This document shows positions 42,414 to 50,964 of a stretch of 64,000 nucleotides of DNA, piece after piece; position 1 is the stretch's first letter, and every line of letters starts with the position of its first letter. This DNA comes from REEB95 sp963785735. GTDB lineage: Bacteria > Pseudomonadota > Alphaproteobacteria > ATCC43930 > CGMCC-115725. The stretch spans positions 1-64,000 of the forward strand of contig CAWAWJ010000001.1 in NCBI GenBank assembly GCA_963785735.1. The letters are read 5' to 3'. The notes under the pieces were generated by a model. That model had not been told where the DNA came from, made no database searches, and worked only from the letters and a program-made list of their open reading frames with translations. The position numbers were made by a program, and so were the translations under genes.

Positions 42414-43289
42414 ATGGGGGTTACGCTCGATCTGTTCTTGAACGCCGTGACGGCGGGACTGCTGTTGGGCGGCTTCTATGCGGCGGTCAGCGTCGGCGTG
42501 GCGATTTCCTTCGGCATGCTCGACATCGCCAACCTCGCCCACCCGGCCTTCATCATCCTGGGCGCCTTCATCGCCTATATCCTCAATGACCGGTACGGAC
42601 TCGACCCGATCCTGGCCGGCGTATTGGCGCTGCCGGCTTTCTATCTGCTGGGGACGGCGATCTACCGGATTTATTACTATTCCTTCGAGCGTCGCGGCGA
42701 GGAGGCGCTCAGGGGCCTCGCCTTCTTCTTCGGGATTCTGTTCATCACCGAGGTGGCGCTGATCCTCGCCTTCGGCGTCGATTACCGTTTCGTCACCGCC
42801 GATTATATCGGGCCGAGCCTGCATTTCGGCAACGTCGACCTGCCCATGCGCATGGTCGTGCCCTTCGCCGTCTCGCTCACGATGGTCGGGGCGTTGCAGC
42901 TTTTTCTTTCCCGCAGCTTCATCGGCCGCGCCATCCTGGCGGTGTCGCAGGACAGCCTCGCCTTGAAGCTGATGGCGATCAACCCGACCCGCATCAAATC
43001 CATCGCCTTCGCCATCTCGATCGCGACCGCGTCCTTGGCCGGGGCCTGCCTCATCATCATCCAGCCGGTCGAGCCTTCGATCGGGCGCGGCTATATCGGC
43101 CGGGTCTTCGCCATCTGCGTGCTGGGCGGAATGGGCAGCTTTCCCGGCATGATGATCGCCGCGATGCTGCTGGGGGTGATCGAAAGCCTGACCGCGACCT
43201 TTTACGGCCCGTCCTGGTCGCCGGCGGTGGCCTTCGGCATTCTGCTGCTGACTCTCGCCTTCCGCCCTTCCGGCATCATGGGCCGATAG
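42414..43289 (+). CDS. Liv-type ABC importer permease (LivH-like), system 2
   Basis: 291 aa, about eight hydrophobic segments. GVAISFGMLDIANLAHPAFIILGA and the coupling region GRAILAVSQDSLALKLMAI identify it. AAGGGGAG before ATG 42414. First gene of a four-gene transport cassette followed by an oxidoreductase. Confidence 0.92.
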   Translation: MGVTLDLFLNAVTAGLLLGGFYAAVSVGVAISFGMLDIANLAHPAFIILGAFIAYILNDRYGLDPILAGVLALPAFYLLGTAIYRIYYYSFERRGEEALRGLAFFFGILFITEVALILAFGVDYRFVTADYIGPSLHFGNVDLPMRMVVPFAVSLTMVGALQLFLSRSFIGRAILAVSQDSLALKLMAINPTRIKSIAFAISIATASLAGACLIIIQPVEPSIGRGYIGRVFAICVLGGMGSFPGMMIAAMLLGVIESLTATFYGPSWSPAVAFGILLLTLAFRPSGIMGR

Positions 43290-43293
43290 TGCC

Positions 43294-44241
43294 ATGCGGA
43301 CGTGGATTTTCTGCCTGGTCGTGGCGGCGGCGGTGGCGTGCATCTTCGGCCTGTCGCGCTTGGTCACCAACGACTATTTCTTCTTTGCCTCTTACGTCGT
43401 GCTGCAATACGTGGTCATGGCGACGGCGTGGAATATCCTCGGCGGCTATACCGGCTACGTGAATTTCGGCACCGCCGGGTTCTACGCGCTCGGCGCCTAC
43501 AGCACGGTGGTGCTGCACAAGCTCTACGCCCCGCCGATGATCGTCCTCATCATCGTCGGCGGCATGGTTTCGGGCGTGGTCGGGCTGGGCATGGGCTATC
43601 TGACACTGCGTCTGCGGGGCGTGTTCTTCGCCATCGCCACGCTCGCGCTGGCCATCGTGCTGGAGACGCTCATCACCAACTGGGACTATGTCGGCGGCTC
43701 GCGCGGCGTCTACATCATCCGTCCGGCGGCGGCGCCGTTCTTCCACGGCGGCTACATCCAATACCTGTTCCTGGTGATGCTGATCCTGGCGGGCTTCGCG
43801 GTGTGCATCGCCCGCTCGATCGAGCATTCGAAACTCGGCTACGGGCTCGCCACCATCCGCGACGACGAGCTCGCCGCCGAGGCGGCGGGCGTGCCCACGC
43901 TCAAGCTCAAACTGATCGCCACCGTGCTGTCGGGCGGGCTCATGGGCATGGCCGGGGCGCCGCTGCCCTATTACATCACCTATCTCGATCCGTCCTCGGC
44001 CTTCAATCTCGCGCTCGCCGTCAACAGCATCGCCATGCCGATGGTCGGCGGCACCGCCAACTGGATCGGGCCGGTATTGGGCGCGGTGTTCCTCGCCACC
44101 GTGCAGCAGATCGCCACCGTCACCATCTCGTCGGCGCTCAACCTGCTCTTCGTCGGCGTGATATTGGTGGGTTTCGTGGTGATCGCGCCCAACGGCATCA
44201 TCGGCTGGTTCGCGCGCGGCAAGCGGCGGAGGCAAGGCTGA
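43294..44241 (+). CDS. Liv-type ABC importer permease (LivM-like), system 2
   Basis: 315 aa membrane protein with NILGGYTGYVNFGTAGFYALGAY and GYGLATIRDDELAAEAAGVPT. Starts 4 nt after LivH-2 and overlaps the ATPase start by one base. Confidence 0.92.
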   Translation: MRTWIFCLVVAAAVACIFGLSRLVTNDYFFFASYVVLQYVVMATAWNILGGYTGYVNFGTAGFYALGAYSTVVLHKLYAPPMIVLIIVGGMVSGVVGLGMGYLTLRLRGVFFAIATLALAIVLETLITNWDYVGGSRGVYIIRPAAAPFFHGGYIQYLFLVMLILAGFAVCIARSIEHSKLGYGLATIRDDELAAEAAGVPTLKLKLIATVLSGGLMGMAGAPLPYYITYLDPSSAFNLALAVNSIAMPMVGGTANWIGPVLGAVFLATVQQIATVTISSALNLLFVGVILVGFVVIAPNGIIGWFARGKRRRQG

Positions 44242-44975
44242 TGGAAGCCCTGCTCCGCGTCGAGAAACTGGGCAAGCGTTTCGGCGGCTTCGTCGCGCTC
44301 GAAGCGATCGACCTCGATGTCGCCCCCGGCGAGCGCCTGGGGCTGATCGGCCCCAACGGCTCGGGCAAATCGACGCTGGTCAATTGCATCTCCGGCACGC
44401 TCCGGAACGAGACCGGGACCGTGCGGTTCGAAGGCAACAAGATGGACGGCCTGGCGCCGCATCTGCGCACGCGGCTGGGCCTGGCGCGCAGCTTCCAGCT
44501 GCCGAAGCCGTTTCACAGCATGACCGTGGCCGAAAACCTGCATGTGCCCCTGCTCTACACCGTCAATGCGCGGCGCGGCGCGCATCTCTCCAATGCCGAG
44601 ATCGACCGGCGCGTCGAGGAGTTGCTGCAACAGGTCGGATTGATCGAAAAATCCGGCCAGCGGCCGCGCGACCTGACCCAGATCGAGATGCGCAAGCTCG
44701 AACTGGCCCGCGCCATGGCGGCGGCGCCCAAGCTGCTGATTGCCGACGAGGCCATGGCCGGACTTTCCAATACCGAGGTCGACGACATCCTGACTCTGCT
44801 GGTGAAGCTCAGCGAGCAAGGCATCACCGTGGTCCTGATCGAGCACATCATGCGCGCGGTGATGAGCTTCTCGCAGCGGCTGGTGGTGCTGGTCGCCGGC
44901 AGGAAACTGGCCGACGGAAAGCCCCAGGAGGTGATGCGCAACCCCGACGTGGTGAGGGCCTATCTTGGCGAATAG
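44241..44975 (+). CDS. Liv-type ABC importer ATP-binding protein (LivG-like), system 2
   Basis: 244 aa. Walker A GPNGSGKST, Walker B LLIADEAMAGL and switch IEHIM. The signature helix reads LTQIEMRKLELARAMA, a weak form of LSGGQ known in LivG-type subunits. TGATG overlap with LivM-2. Confidence 0.91.
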   Translation: MEALLRVEKLGKRFGGFVALEAIDLDVAPGERLGLIGPNGSGKSTLVNCISGTLRNETGTVRFEGNKMDGLAPHLRTRLGLARSFQLPKPFHSMTVAENLHVPLLYTVNARRGAHLSNAEIDRRVEELLQQVGLIEKSGQRPRDLTQIEMRKLELARAMAAAPKLLIADEAMAGLSNTEVDDILTLLVKLSEQGITVVLIEHIMRAVMSFSQRLVVLVAGRKLADGKPQEVMRNPDVVRAYLGE

Positions 44976-45696
44976 CCTCAGCATCAGCGGCCTCCATGCC
45001 GCCTACGGCCATGTGCGCGTGATCGAGGACGTGTCGATCGAGGTGCGCTCGGGCGAGACCGTGGTGCTGCTCGGCACCAACGGCAACGGCAAATCGACGC
45101 TGATGAAATGCATCATGGGCATGCTACGCCCGGCCGAAGGCAGCATCGTGGCCGAAATCGACGGCGTGAAGCACGAGCTTGCCGGCATGGCGACCGAGGC
45201 GATCGTCGATCTCGGCGTGGCGCTGGTGCCCGAGGGGCGGCGGCTTTTCCCCCGGCTCACGGTCGAGGAGAACCTCTATCTCGGCGCCTACCGGAGCACG
45301 GCGCGGGCGGCGTTGAAGCGCAACCACGATTATTGCTGCGAGGTGTTTCCGGTGTTGCGCGAGCGGCGGCACCAGCTCGCGGGCTCGATGAGCGGCGGCG
45401 AGCAGCAGATGCTGGCGCTGGCGCGCGCGCTGATGACCGCGCCCAAGATTCTGCTGATCGACGAGCCGTCGGTGGGATTGGCGCCGGTGCTGGTGCGGCG
45501 GACCATCGACAAGATCAAGGAGCTGAAGGACCAGTACCAGCTCACCGTGCTGATGGCCGAGCAGAATTTTACCCAGGCGATCCGCATCGCCGACCGGGGT
45601 TACGTCATCGTGCATGGCGGCATCGCCTTCGAGGGCGAATCGCCCGAGGCGCTCAACAACAACGACCTCATCCGCAAATTCTATCTGGGGCTTTAG
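44965..45696 (+). CDS. Liv-type ABC importer ATP-binding protein (LivF-like), system 2
   Basis: 243 aa. Walker A GTNGNGKST, signature SMSGGEQQM, Walker B ILLIDEPSVGLAP, AEQNFTQA. It begins at TTG 44965 inside the end of LivG-2 (11-nt overlap) with GAGGG upstream; no ATG is available near the conserved N-terminus. Confidence 0.9.
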   Translation: MANSLSISGLHAAYGHVRVIEDVSIEVRSGETVVLLGTNGNGKSTLMKCIMGMLRPAEGSIVAEIDGVKHELAGMATEAIVDLGVALVPEGRRLFPRLTVEENLYLGAYRSTARAALKRNHDYCCEVFPVLRERRHQLAGSMSGGEQQMLALARALMTAPKILLIDEPSVGLAPVLVRRTIDKIKELKDQYQLTVLMAEQNFTQAIRIADRGYVIVHGGIAFEGESPEALNNNDLIRKFYLGL

Positions 45697-45698
45697 CC

Positions 45699-46589
45699 AT
45701 GACCGGAAAGACAATCGGCGTGATCGGACTGGGCATCATGGGCGGCGCGATCTCGGCCAATCTGGTGAAGCGCGGCTTCGCGGTGCGGGGATTCGACGTG
45801 AGCGCGGAAGCCGTTGCGCGGCTCAAGGCGAATGGCGGCGTGGCGGTGAAGACGCCGGAAGAAACGGCTTCGGGCGCGGACGCGGTGCTGACATCGCTGC
45901 CTTCGATCGAGGCGCTCGATGACACGGTCAAGGCGCTGTTGAAGCGCCCGCGCGCGGGGCCGGTGGTGGCCGAGCTTTCGACATTGCCGATTGAGGTCAA
46001 GGAAAAGGCGCGCAAAGATCTGGCCAAGGGCGGCATCACGCTGCTCGATTGCCCCTTGAGCGGCACCGGCTCCCAGGCCGAAACCGGCGATCTGGCGGTC
46101 TATGCCAGCGGCGACCAGCCGGCCTATGAGCGCATCAAGAACGTGTTCGCGGGCTTCGCGCGGGCAAGCCATTATCTCGGGCCCTTCGGCAATGGCAGCA
46201 AGATGAAATTCGTCGCCAATCTCCTGGTCGCGATCCACAACGTGGCGAGCGCCGAGGCGATGGTGCTCGGCATGAAAGCCGGGCTCGATCCCGACGACAT
46301 CGTGCGCGTGATCTCCTCGGGCGCGGGCAATAGCCGCGTGTTCGAATTGCGCGCGCCCTTGATGGCGAAGGGCGTCTACAAGCCGGCGACGATGAAGAAC
46401 GACGTCTGGGGCAAAGATTTGAAGATTATTACCGAATTCGCCAAAGCGCTGAAGGTGGAGACGCCGCTTTTCAGCCAACTCGGAGCACTCCATCGCGACG
46501 TGCTGAAAGCAGGTCTCGGCGACAGCGACACCGCCGCGATCTGCGCCGTCCTGGAAAAGCGCGCGAAGGTGAAGCGGAAGGGCGGCTGA
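45699..46589 (+). CDS. NAD(P)-dependent oxidoreductase, 3-hydroxyisobutyrate dehydrogenase-like
   Basis: 296 aa beta-hydroxyacid dehydrogenase fold: GVIGLGIMGGAISANL, DCPLSGTGSQAETGDL, and the catalytic-Lys region GNGSKMKFVANLLVA. It starts 2 nt after LivF-2, so it is part of the transport operon and probably acts on the imported compound or a product. Distinct from mmsB at 24086-24982 in the substrate loop. Confidence 0.88.
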   Translation: MTGKTIGVIGLGIMGGAISANLVKRGFAVRGFDVSAEAVARLKANGGVAVKTPEETASGADAVLTSLPSIEALDDTVKALLKRPRAGPVVAELSTLPIEVKEKARKDLAKGGITLLDCPLSGTGSQAETGDLAVYASGDQPAYERIKNVFAGFARASHYLGPFGNGSKMKFVANLLVAIHNVASAEAMVLGMKAGLDPDDIVRVISSGAGNSRVFELRAPLMAKGVYKPATMKNDVWGKDLKIITEFAKALKVETPLFSQLGALHRDVLKAGLGDSDTAAICAVLEKRAKVKRKGG

Positions 46590-46751
46590 GTCGCGAACCG
46601 GCGAAAAAGCCAAGCCCTTGAAGGCCTTGGAACAAATTGGGTTCGTTTCGCAGAATTTAACTTTTCGCACCAATCCTCCCGCCCGGCCGAAGCATGACCG
46701 GGCGAAGAAAAACGGTGGGCGCCGGATTCTATTCCACCGGCCAAAAACCGG

Positions 46752-47720
46752 CTACTTGATCGCCATCGGGTTGACCGGGGAGCCCACCGCCTTGGTGATC
46801 GGCAAAGGCGGGCCGCAGAAGAAAAACTCGTAGACCTTGTCCTGGGCGCAATCCTCGGCCAGTTCCTCGAGATAGAAGATTTCGCCCATGGTCAGGCCCA
46901 TCATCGGGATCACCACCCAATGCCAGGGCTGAAAGGCGTCCTTGGTCTCGTTGGGCCGCACCTCGCAGCCCCAGGTGTCGGTGCAGATGGCGGCGATCTC
47001 GGTCTTGTAAATCCACTCGCAGGTCTCGAAGGCGAGGCCCGGCGCTTCGCCGCCGGCATAGCCGCCCCATTCGCCGGTCTTGAGGCGCTGGCCCATCTGG
47101 CCGGTGCGCACGATGACGAAATCGCCGCGCTTCACCTCGACCTTTTGCGCCGCGGCGGTGGCGATCAGATCGTCGATGGTGATGGCGGTTCCGTCCTCGA
47201 GATACTCCTTCTTGCAATGCCGCGCGACGTCGAGCAGCACGCCGCGCCCGACCATCCTCGCCTTGGTCTTCTCGATGCCGTTCTTGGCGGCGCCATTGGA
47301 ATCGACCAGCTTCGCGTCGTAGCCGTTCCACATCTTGTCGCCGTAGAAGATATGGCCGAGCGCGTCCCATTGCGTGCCGCATTGGAGCGGCATCGAGACC
47401 GCGTCGTCGGCATAGCGGATGCCGCCCTTGTCCTGCCGCCCCGCCACCGCGTCGGTGCCGGTCGCCAGCATGGTGTGGACCGGGTTGTGGCGGTTGCCCC
47501 AGAGACCCTTCTGCGGGCCGCTGCTGTCGTAATTGAGCGCGAGCGAGAAGACCTTGCCCTTGCGGATAAGCCGCGCCGCCGCCGCGATATCCTGGGGCGT
47601 CACGTAATTGAGCGTGCCGAGCTCGTCATCCGGCCCCCATTTGCCCCAGCTTTTGAGGCGCTCCGCCGTCTTGCGCAGATGGGCCATGTCGAAGGTCTTG
47701 GCGTCGTAACGTCGCGGCAT
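46752..47720 (-). CDS. Cyclase-family (kynurenine-formamidase-like) metal hydrolase
   Basis: 322 aa. The region corresponding to the HxGTHxD metal site reads LQCGTQWDALGH, so the first two His of the usual motif are Gln, while Asp and the last His remain; a related form occurs in a branch of the family. ETCEWIYKTEIAAICTDTWGCE follows. Probable amide or cyclic-ester hydrolase. ATG 47720 has GGGGAGA upstream. Convergent with the oxidoreductase at 45699-46589. Confidence 0.83.
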   Translation of the reverse strand: MPRRYDAKTFDMAHLRKTAERLKSWGKWGPDDELGTLNYVTPQDIAAAARLIRKGKVFSLALNYDSSGPQKGLWGNRHNPVHTMLATGTDAVAGRQDKGGIRYADDAVSMPLQCGTQWDALGHIFYGDKMWNGYDAKLVDSNGAAKNGIEKTKARMVGRGVLLDVARHCKKEYLEDGTAITIDDLIATAAAQKVEVKRGDFVIVRTGQMGQRLKTGEWGGYAGGEAPGLAFETCEWIYKTEIAAICTDTWGCEVRPNETKDAFQPWHWVVIPMMGLTMGEIFYLEELAEDCAQDKVYEFFFCGPPLPITKAVGSPVNPMAIK

Positions 47721-47772
47721 TGCCGGTCTCCCCGTTTTCCTGGTTTCTTTAGGCCAATTTTGAATCCGTGTT

Positions 47773-48639
47773 TTACCCCGGCTTGCCCGGCCCGAGGAAG
47801 GCCTCAAGCGCGTCGATGGCGTTGCCCTTCCCGCCCCGCTGCTTGGCGGATTGGGCGAGATCGGCATAGAGCCGGGCCATGCCGGCATAGATTTCGCCGC
47901 CGCCGGGCACGTCCTCGAGATAGGCCGAAATCTCCTCCATCTCGGCGACCCAGCGATAGGATTTGCGATACATCTCGGGCACGCGCTTTTGAATCCAGGC
48001 CAGCAATTGCGGCTGGCTCGACGCGATCTCGTGTTTAAGCTCCGTCTCGATTCCGGCCTGGGTCGCGCCCAATATCATCTCGCTCGCCAGCGCCACCACG
48101 CCCTTGGTGAAGCCGGCATAGGAAAGCTTGAAGGCCGAGGCAACGCCGACATCGCCCGGAAGCACGCGCATGTCGAGGCCGCAACGCGCGAGCGCCGCCG
48201 CTGCTGGTGCTGCCGGGCCGGAGAGATAAATGCGCGGGCCCGCCTCCTCGCCCTTGGGCGGGCCGCCGATAATGCCGCCATCGGCGAAGGGGCAGCCGGT
48301 GGGCGCCAGGATCGCCGCCACCTCGCGCGCGGTTTGAGGCGCTATCGCGTTACAATCGACATAGACCGGCTTGCGCGCGACCGCCTGCAAGGCCGGGGCG
48401 AGCCGCCGCGCGAGATCGCGCGCCGTCCCCGGCGGCACCACCGAGAGCATGAAATCCGATCCTTCGAGCAGGGCCCGGTCGTCGTCGAAGGATTCGGCGC
48501 CGGCGGAACTGGCGCGGGCGGCGCTGGCGGAGCTCCGCCCCTTGAGCGAGGTGCGAACACGGGCGCCGCGCTCCTTGAGCCGGCGGGCGATGCCGCTTCC
48601 CATCTCGCCCATCGCGATCACCACCACGGTCGGTCCCAT
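47773..48639 (-). CDS. NAD(P)-binding oxidoreductase with DUF1932 C-terminal domain
   Basis: 288 aa. Rossmann part VVVIAMGEMGSGIARRL with the pattern of the 6-phosphogluconate dehydrogenase superfamily, then GGIIGGPPKGEEAGPRIYLSG and a helical C-terminal domain (SYAGFTKGVVALASEMI) matching DUF1932. Substrate unknown. The start at ATG 48639 begins the Rossmann strand. Confidence 0.85.
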   Translation of the reverse strand: MGPTVVVIAMGEMGSGIARRLKERGARVRTSLKGRSSASAARASSAGAESFDDDRALLEGSDFMLSVVPPGTARDLARRLAPALQAVARKPVYVDCNAIAPQTAREVAAILAPTGCPFADGGIIGGPPKGEEAGPRIYLSGPAAPAAAALARCGLDMRVLPGDVGVASAFKLSYAGFTKGVVALASEMILGATQAGIETELKHEIASSQPQLLAWIQKRVPEMYRKSYRWVAEMEEISAYLEDVPGGGEIYAGMARLYADLAQSAKQRGGKGNAIDALEAFLGPGKPG

Positions 48640-48743
48640 CTTCCGTCCTCTCTTCTTCAAAGTATCGTGAGCGGGATTGCGGAATCGCCCGCTAAGGGCC
48701 AGATTCACCCCATCGCCCCGCTCGACAATAAAGGGAGACCTCC

Positions 48744-49397
48744 ATGTGGTCGATGGCCCGCAAATCGCTCGATCTGCCCAAGCAAGGCGAGGCGCTGCCC
48801 GGCCGCCCGTCCGCGATGCCGGTTACGGACCGGCATTTCATCAACGGCCACAAGCTCAAGCCGCCCTTTCCCGCAGGGCTGGAGACGGCGATTTTCGGGC
48901 TCGGCTGCTTCTGGGGCGCGGAGAAGGCGTTCTGGAACCTGCCCGGCGTTTATTCGACCGCGGTGGGTTATGCCGGCGGCCAGACCCCCAACCCGACCTA
49001 TGAGGAGGTGTGCTCCGGCCGCACCGGCCATACCGAGGCGGTGCTGGTGGCGTTCGACCCGAAGAAGATTTCCTACGAGCAATTGCTCAAGACCTTCTGG
49101 GAGGGCCACAACCCGACCCAGGGCATGCGCCAAGGCAACGATGTGGGCACGCAATACCGCTCGGCGATCTATTGGACCAATCCGGCGCAAAAGATTCTCG
49201 CCGAGGCCTCGCGGGACGCTTATGCCAAGAATCTCGCCAAGGCGGGCTTAAGCGCCATCACCACCGAAATCCGCGACGCGCCCGAATTCTATTACGCCGA
49301 GGATTATCACCAGCAATATCTCGGCAAGAACCCGGCGGGCTATTGCGGCCTCGGCGGCACCGGGGTTTCCTGTCCCATCGGCTTGAAGACGGCGTAG
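48744..49397 (+). CDS. msrA: Peptide-methionine (S)-S-oxide reductase
   Basis: 217 aa. Catalytic GCFWGAE with Cys55, substrate residues in YAGGQTPNPTYEEVCSG, and YHQQYLGKNP. C-terminal Cys for recycling occur in YCGLGGTGVSCP. GGGAGA before ATG 48744. Repairs oxidised methionine; cytosolic since no signal peptide is visible. Confidence 0.95.
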   Translation: MWSMARKSLDLPKQGEALPGRPSAMPVTDRHFINGHKLKPPFPAGLETAIFGLGCFWGAEKAFWNLPGVYSTAVGYAGGQTPNPTYEEVCSGRTGHTEAVLVAFDPKKISYEQLLKTFWEGHNPTQGMRQGNDVGTQYRSAIYWTNPAQKILAEASRDAYAKNLAKAGLSAITTEIRDAPEFYYAEDYHQQYLGKNPAGYCGLGGTGVSCPIGLKTA

Positions 49398-49398
49398 C

Positions 49399-50328
49399 CT
49401 AACGCGGCAGGTAAACGTACCGGATCGTGGTACGGCCGACCGCTTCAAGCGAGGCGGCGGAGCATTTGTCGATCGTGTCCTGGGTGGTGTTGAACCAGGG
49501 ATCGTAGTCGAAGCCGATCACCAAAAAGCTCGGAATGCCGGCATCGGCCAGCGCGTTCTGGTCGTCATAGACCGGCGAAGCCGAAACCTGGGGCACGAAT
49601 ATCTTGGGTGCTACCGCGTTGCCGATGCTCCAGAATTTCTCGACCTCGCTCCTAGCATAGGCGACCGACGAGGGCTCGGCCGGCAGGCGGAGATCGCGGT
49701 AACACACCATGTCGAAGATCGCCGCCGCCAGGGGCTTCCCCTGCGGATAGAAATCGTTGAGATGCTGGACGAAATAGGGCGAGCCGAGCGCCTGCCATTG
49801 CGGATCGCCGGCGCCCAAGGAAACCGGCCCCTCCTCGCCGTCGAAGAACACGAAATCCACCCCCACCGGCGGCCGCGACGGGGCCGCGCTCAACACCCTT
49901 GCGGTTTCGAGCAGCAGCGCCACGCCCGAGGCCGAATTATTGGCGCCGGGCATCGGGGCGTCGGGCGTCTTCTTGTCGGCATAGGCGCGGGCGATGCTGT
50001 CGTAATGCGTGCCGAGGATGATGCGGCGGGGATTGGCGGGATCGAAGCGGGCGACCAGGTTGGTGAGATTGTGGGTTCCGCGCGCGCCTTGATCGGTCCA
50101 ATGCTGGCGCTGGGTTTCGATTCCGAGCCTGGCCATTTCCCGCTCGATGTAGCGGAGCGTCTTTTCGTGGCCGGGCTGATCGAGCGAGCGCCGGCCGAAG
50201 GAAAGCTGCTTCGCGATATCGGCAAGCGCGCGCGGACCGCTCCAGAGATAGGGATCGGGTGCCTGGGCGAAGCCCGTTGCAACGCCCGCCAAGAGCAGCA
50301 ATCCCGCGAGCATAAGCGCGCGTTTCAT
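49399..50328 (-). CDS. Exported M28 peptidase / glutaminyl-cyclase-like protein
   Basis: 309 aa with a signal peptide (MKRALMLAGLLLLAGVATGFAQ). Zinc-site motifs: GTHYDS (His108, Asp110) and FFDGEE (Glu165/166), plus a late IGFDYDPWFNTTQDT. The loop that carries the metal-binding Asp in M28 enzymes and glutaminyl cyclases (PGANDSA/PGATDSA) here reads PGANNSA, with Asn131. It resembles glutaminyl-peptide cyclotransferases as much as aminopeptidases. Start ATG 50328 overlaps the upstream membrane gene's stop. Confidence 0.85.
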   Translation of the reverse strand: MKRALMLAGLLLLAGVATGFAQAPDPYLWSGPRALADIAKQLSFGRRSLDQPGHEKTLRYIEREMARLGIETQRQHWTDQGARGTHNLTNLVARFDPANPRRIILGTHYDSIARAYADKKTPDAPMPGANNSASGVALLLETARVLSAAPSRPPVGVDFVFFDGEEGPVSLGAGDPQWQALGSPYFVQHLNDFYPQGKPLAAAIFDMVCYRDLRLPAEPSSVAYARSEVEKFWSIGNAVAPKIFVPQVSASPVYDDQNALADAGIPSFLVIGFDYDPWFNTTQDTIDKCSAASLEAVGRTTIRYVYLPR

Positions 50329-50963
50329 CGCCGCGGGTTGTCCGGCAAGGCGAACAGGCTCGCGGCGCAGAGGAACAGCACCAGCGCGAAGACATAGGTG
50401 ATGGCCCGCGAGCCGATGGACGGGATGAGCCAGAAGGTCGTGAACAACACGCCGAAGACGTTGCCGATGGTGGAGACGCCATAGACCATGCCGGCGACGC
50501 GCCCCGTGCGGCCGGTCGAATGCAGCAGGAGCCGCACCGCCACCGGCGAGAAGGTGCCGAGGAGCGACAGCGGCACCAGGATCAAGGCCGAGGCCGCGAT
50601 CAGGGTGGCCGCCGGCCCGTCGCCCAAATGCGCCAGGATCCAGGCCATCACCGGATCGGCCGTCGCCGGCACCAGCGCCAGATAGAAGGACGCCAGCACT
50701 ATCGACACCGCGATCACGCGCGGGCTGGGAAATCGATCGACCGCCGATCCCCCGGCGAAATAACCGATGGTGAGCGCGCACAGCACCGTCGAGATCAGCG
50801 CCGCCCAACTGCCGATGCCGCCACCGAAATAGGGGAAGAGATAACGGCTCCCCAGCATCTCGAAGCCCATCAGCACCGCGCCCACGGCAAAGGCGTTGAC
50901 GAAAATCGGCGCGGCGGCGTGGGGCCCGGACTTGGCTAGACGCTTTTTCACGGGCCGGGCCAT
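50325..50963 (-). CDS. Membrane protein like the MFS half of fused spermidine synthases
   Basis: 212 aa with about six hydrophobic segments: VNAFAVGAVLMGFEMLGSRYLFPYFG..., ALTIGYFAGGSAVDRF, PLSLLGTFSPVAVRLLL, GRVAGMVYGVSTIGNVFGVLFTTFWLIP. This is the pattern of the membrane domain found fused to spermidine-synthase-like domains; here the enzyme-like partner is a separate gene directly upstream. Overlaps the peptidase by 4 nt. Confidence 0.82.
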   Translation of the reverse strand: MARPVKKRLAKSGPHAAAPIFVNAFAVGAVLMGFEMLGSRYLFPYFGGGIGSWAALISTVLCALTIGYFAGGSAVDRFPSPRVIAVSIVLASFYLALVPATADPVMAWILAHLGDGPAATLIAASALILVPLSLLGTFSPVAVRLLLHSTGRTGRVAGMVYGVSTIGNVFGVLFTTFWLIPSIGSRAITYVFALVLFLCAASLFALPDNPRR

Positions 50964-50964
50964 G

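Noticed and set aside
46618..46833. 71-codon plus-strand frame between two genes
   Set aside because: No Shine-Dalgarno and antisense to the end of the cyclase-family gene; probably chance.
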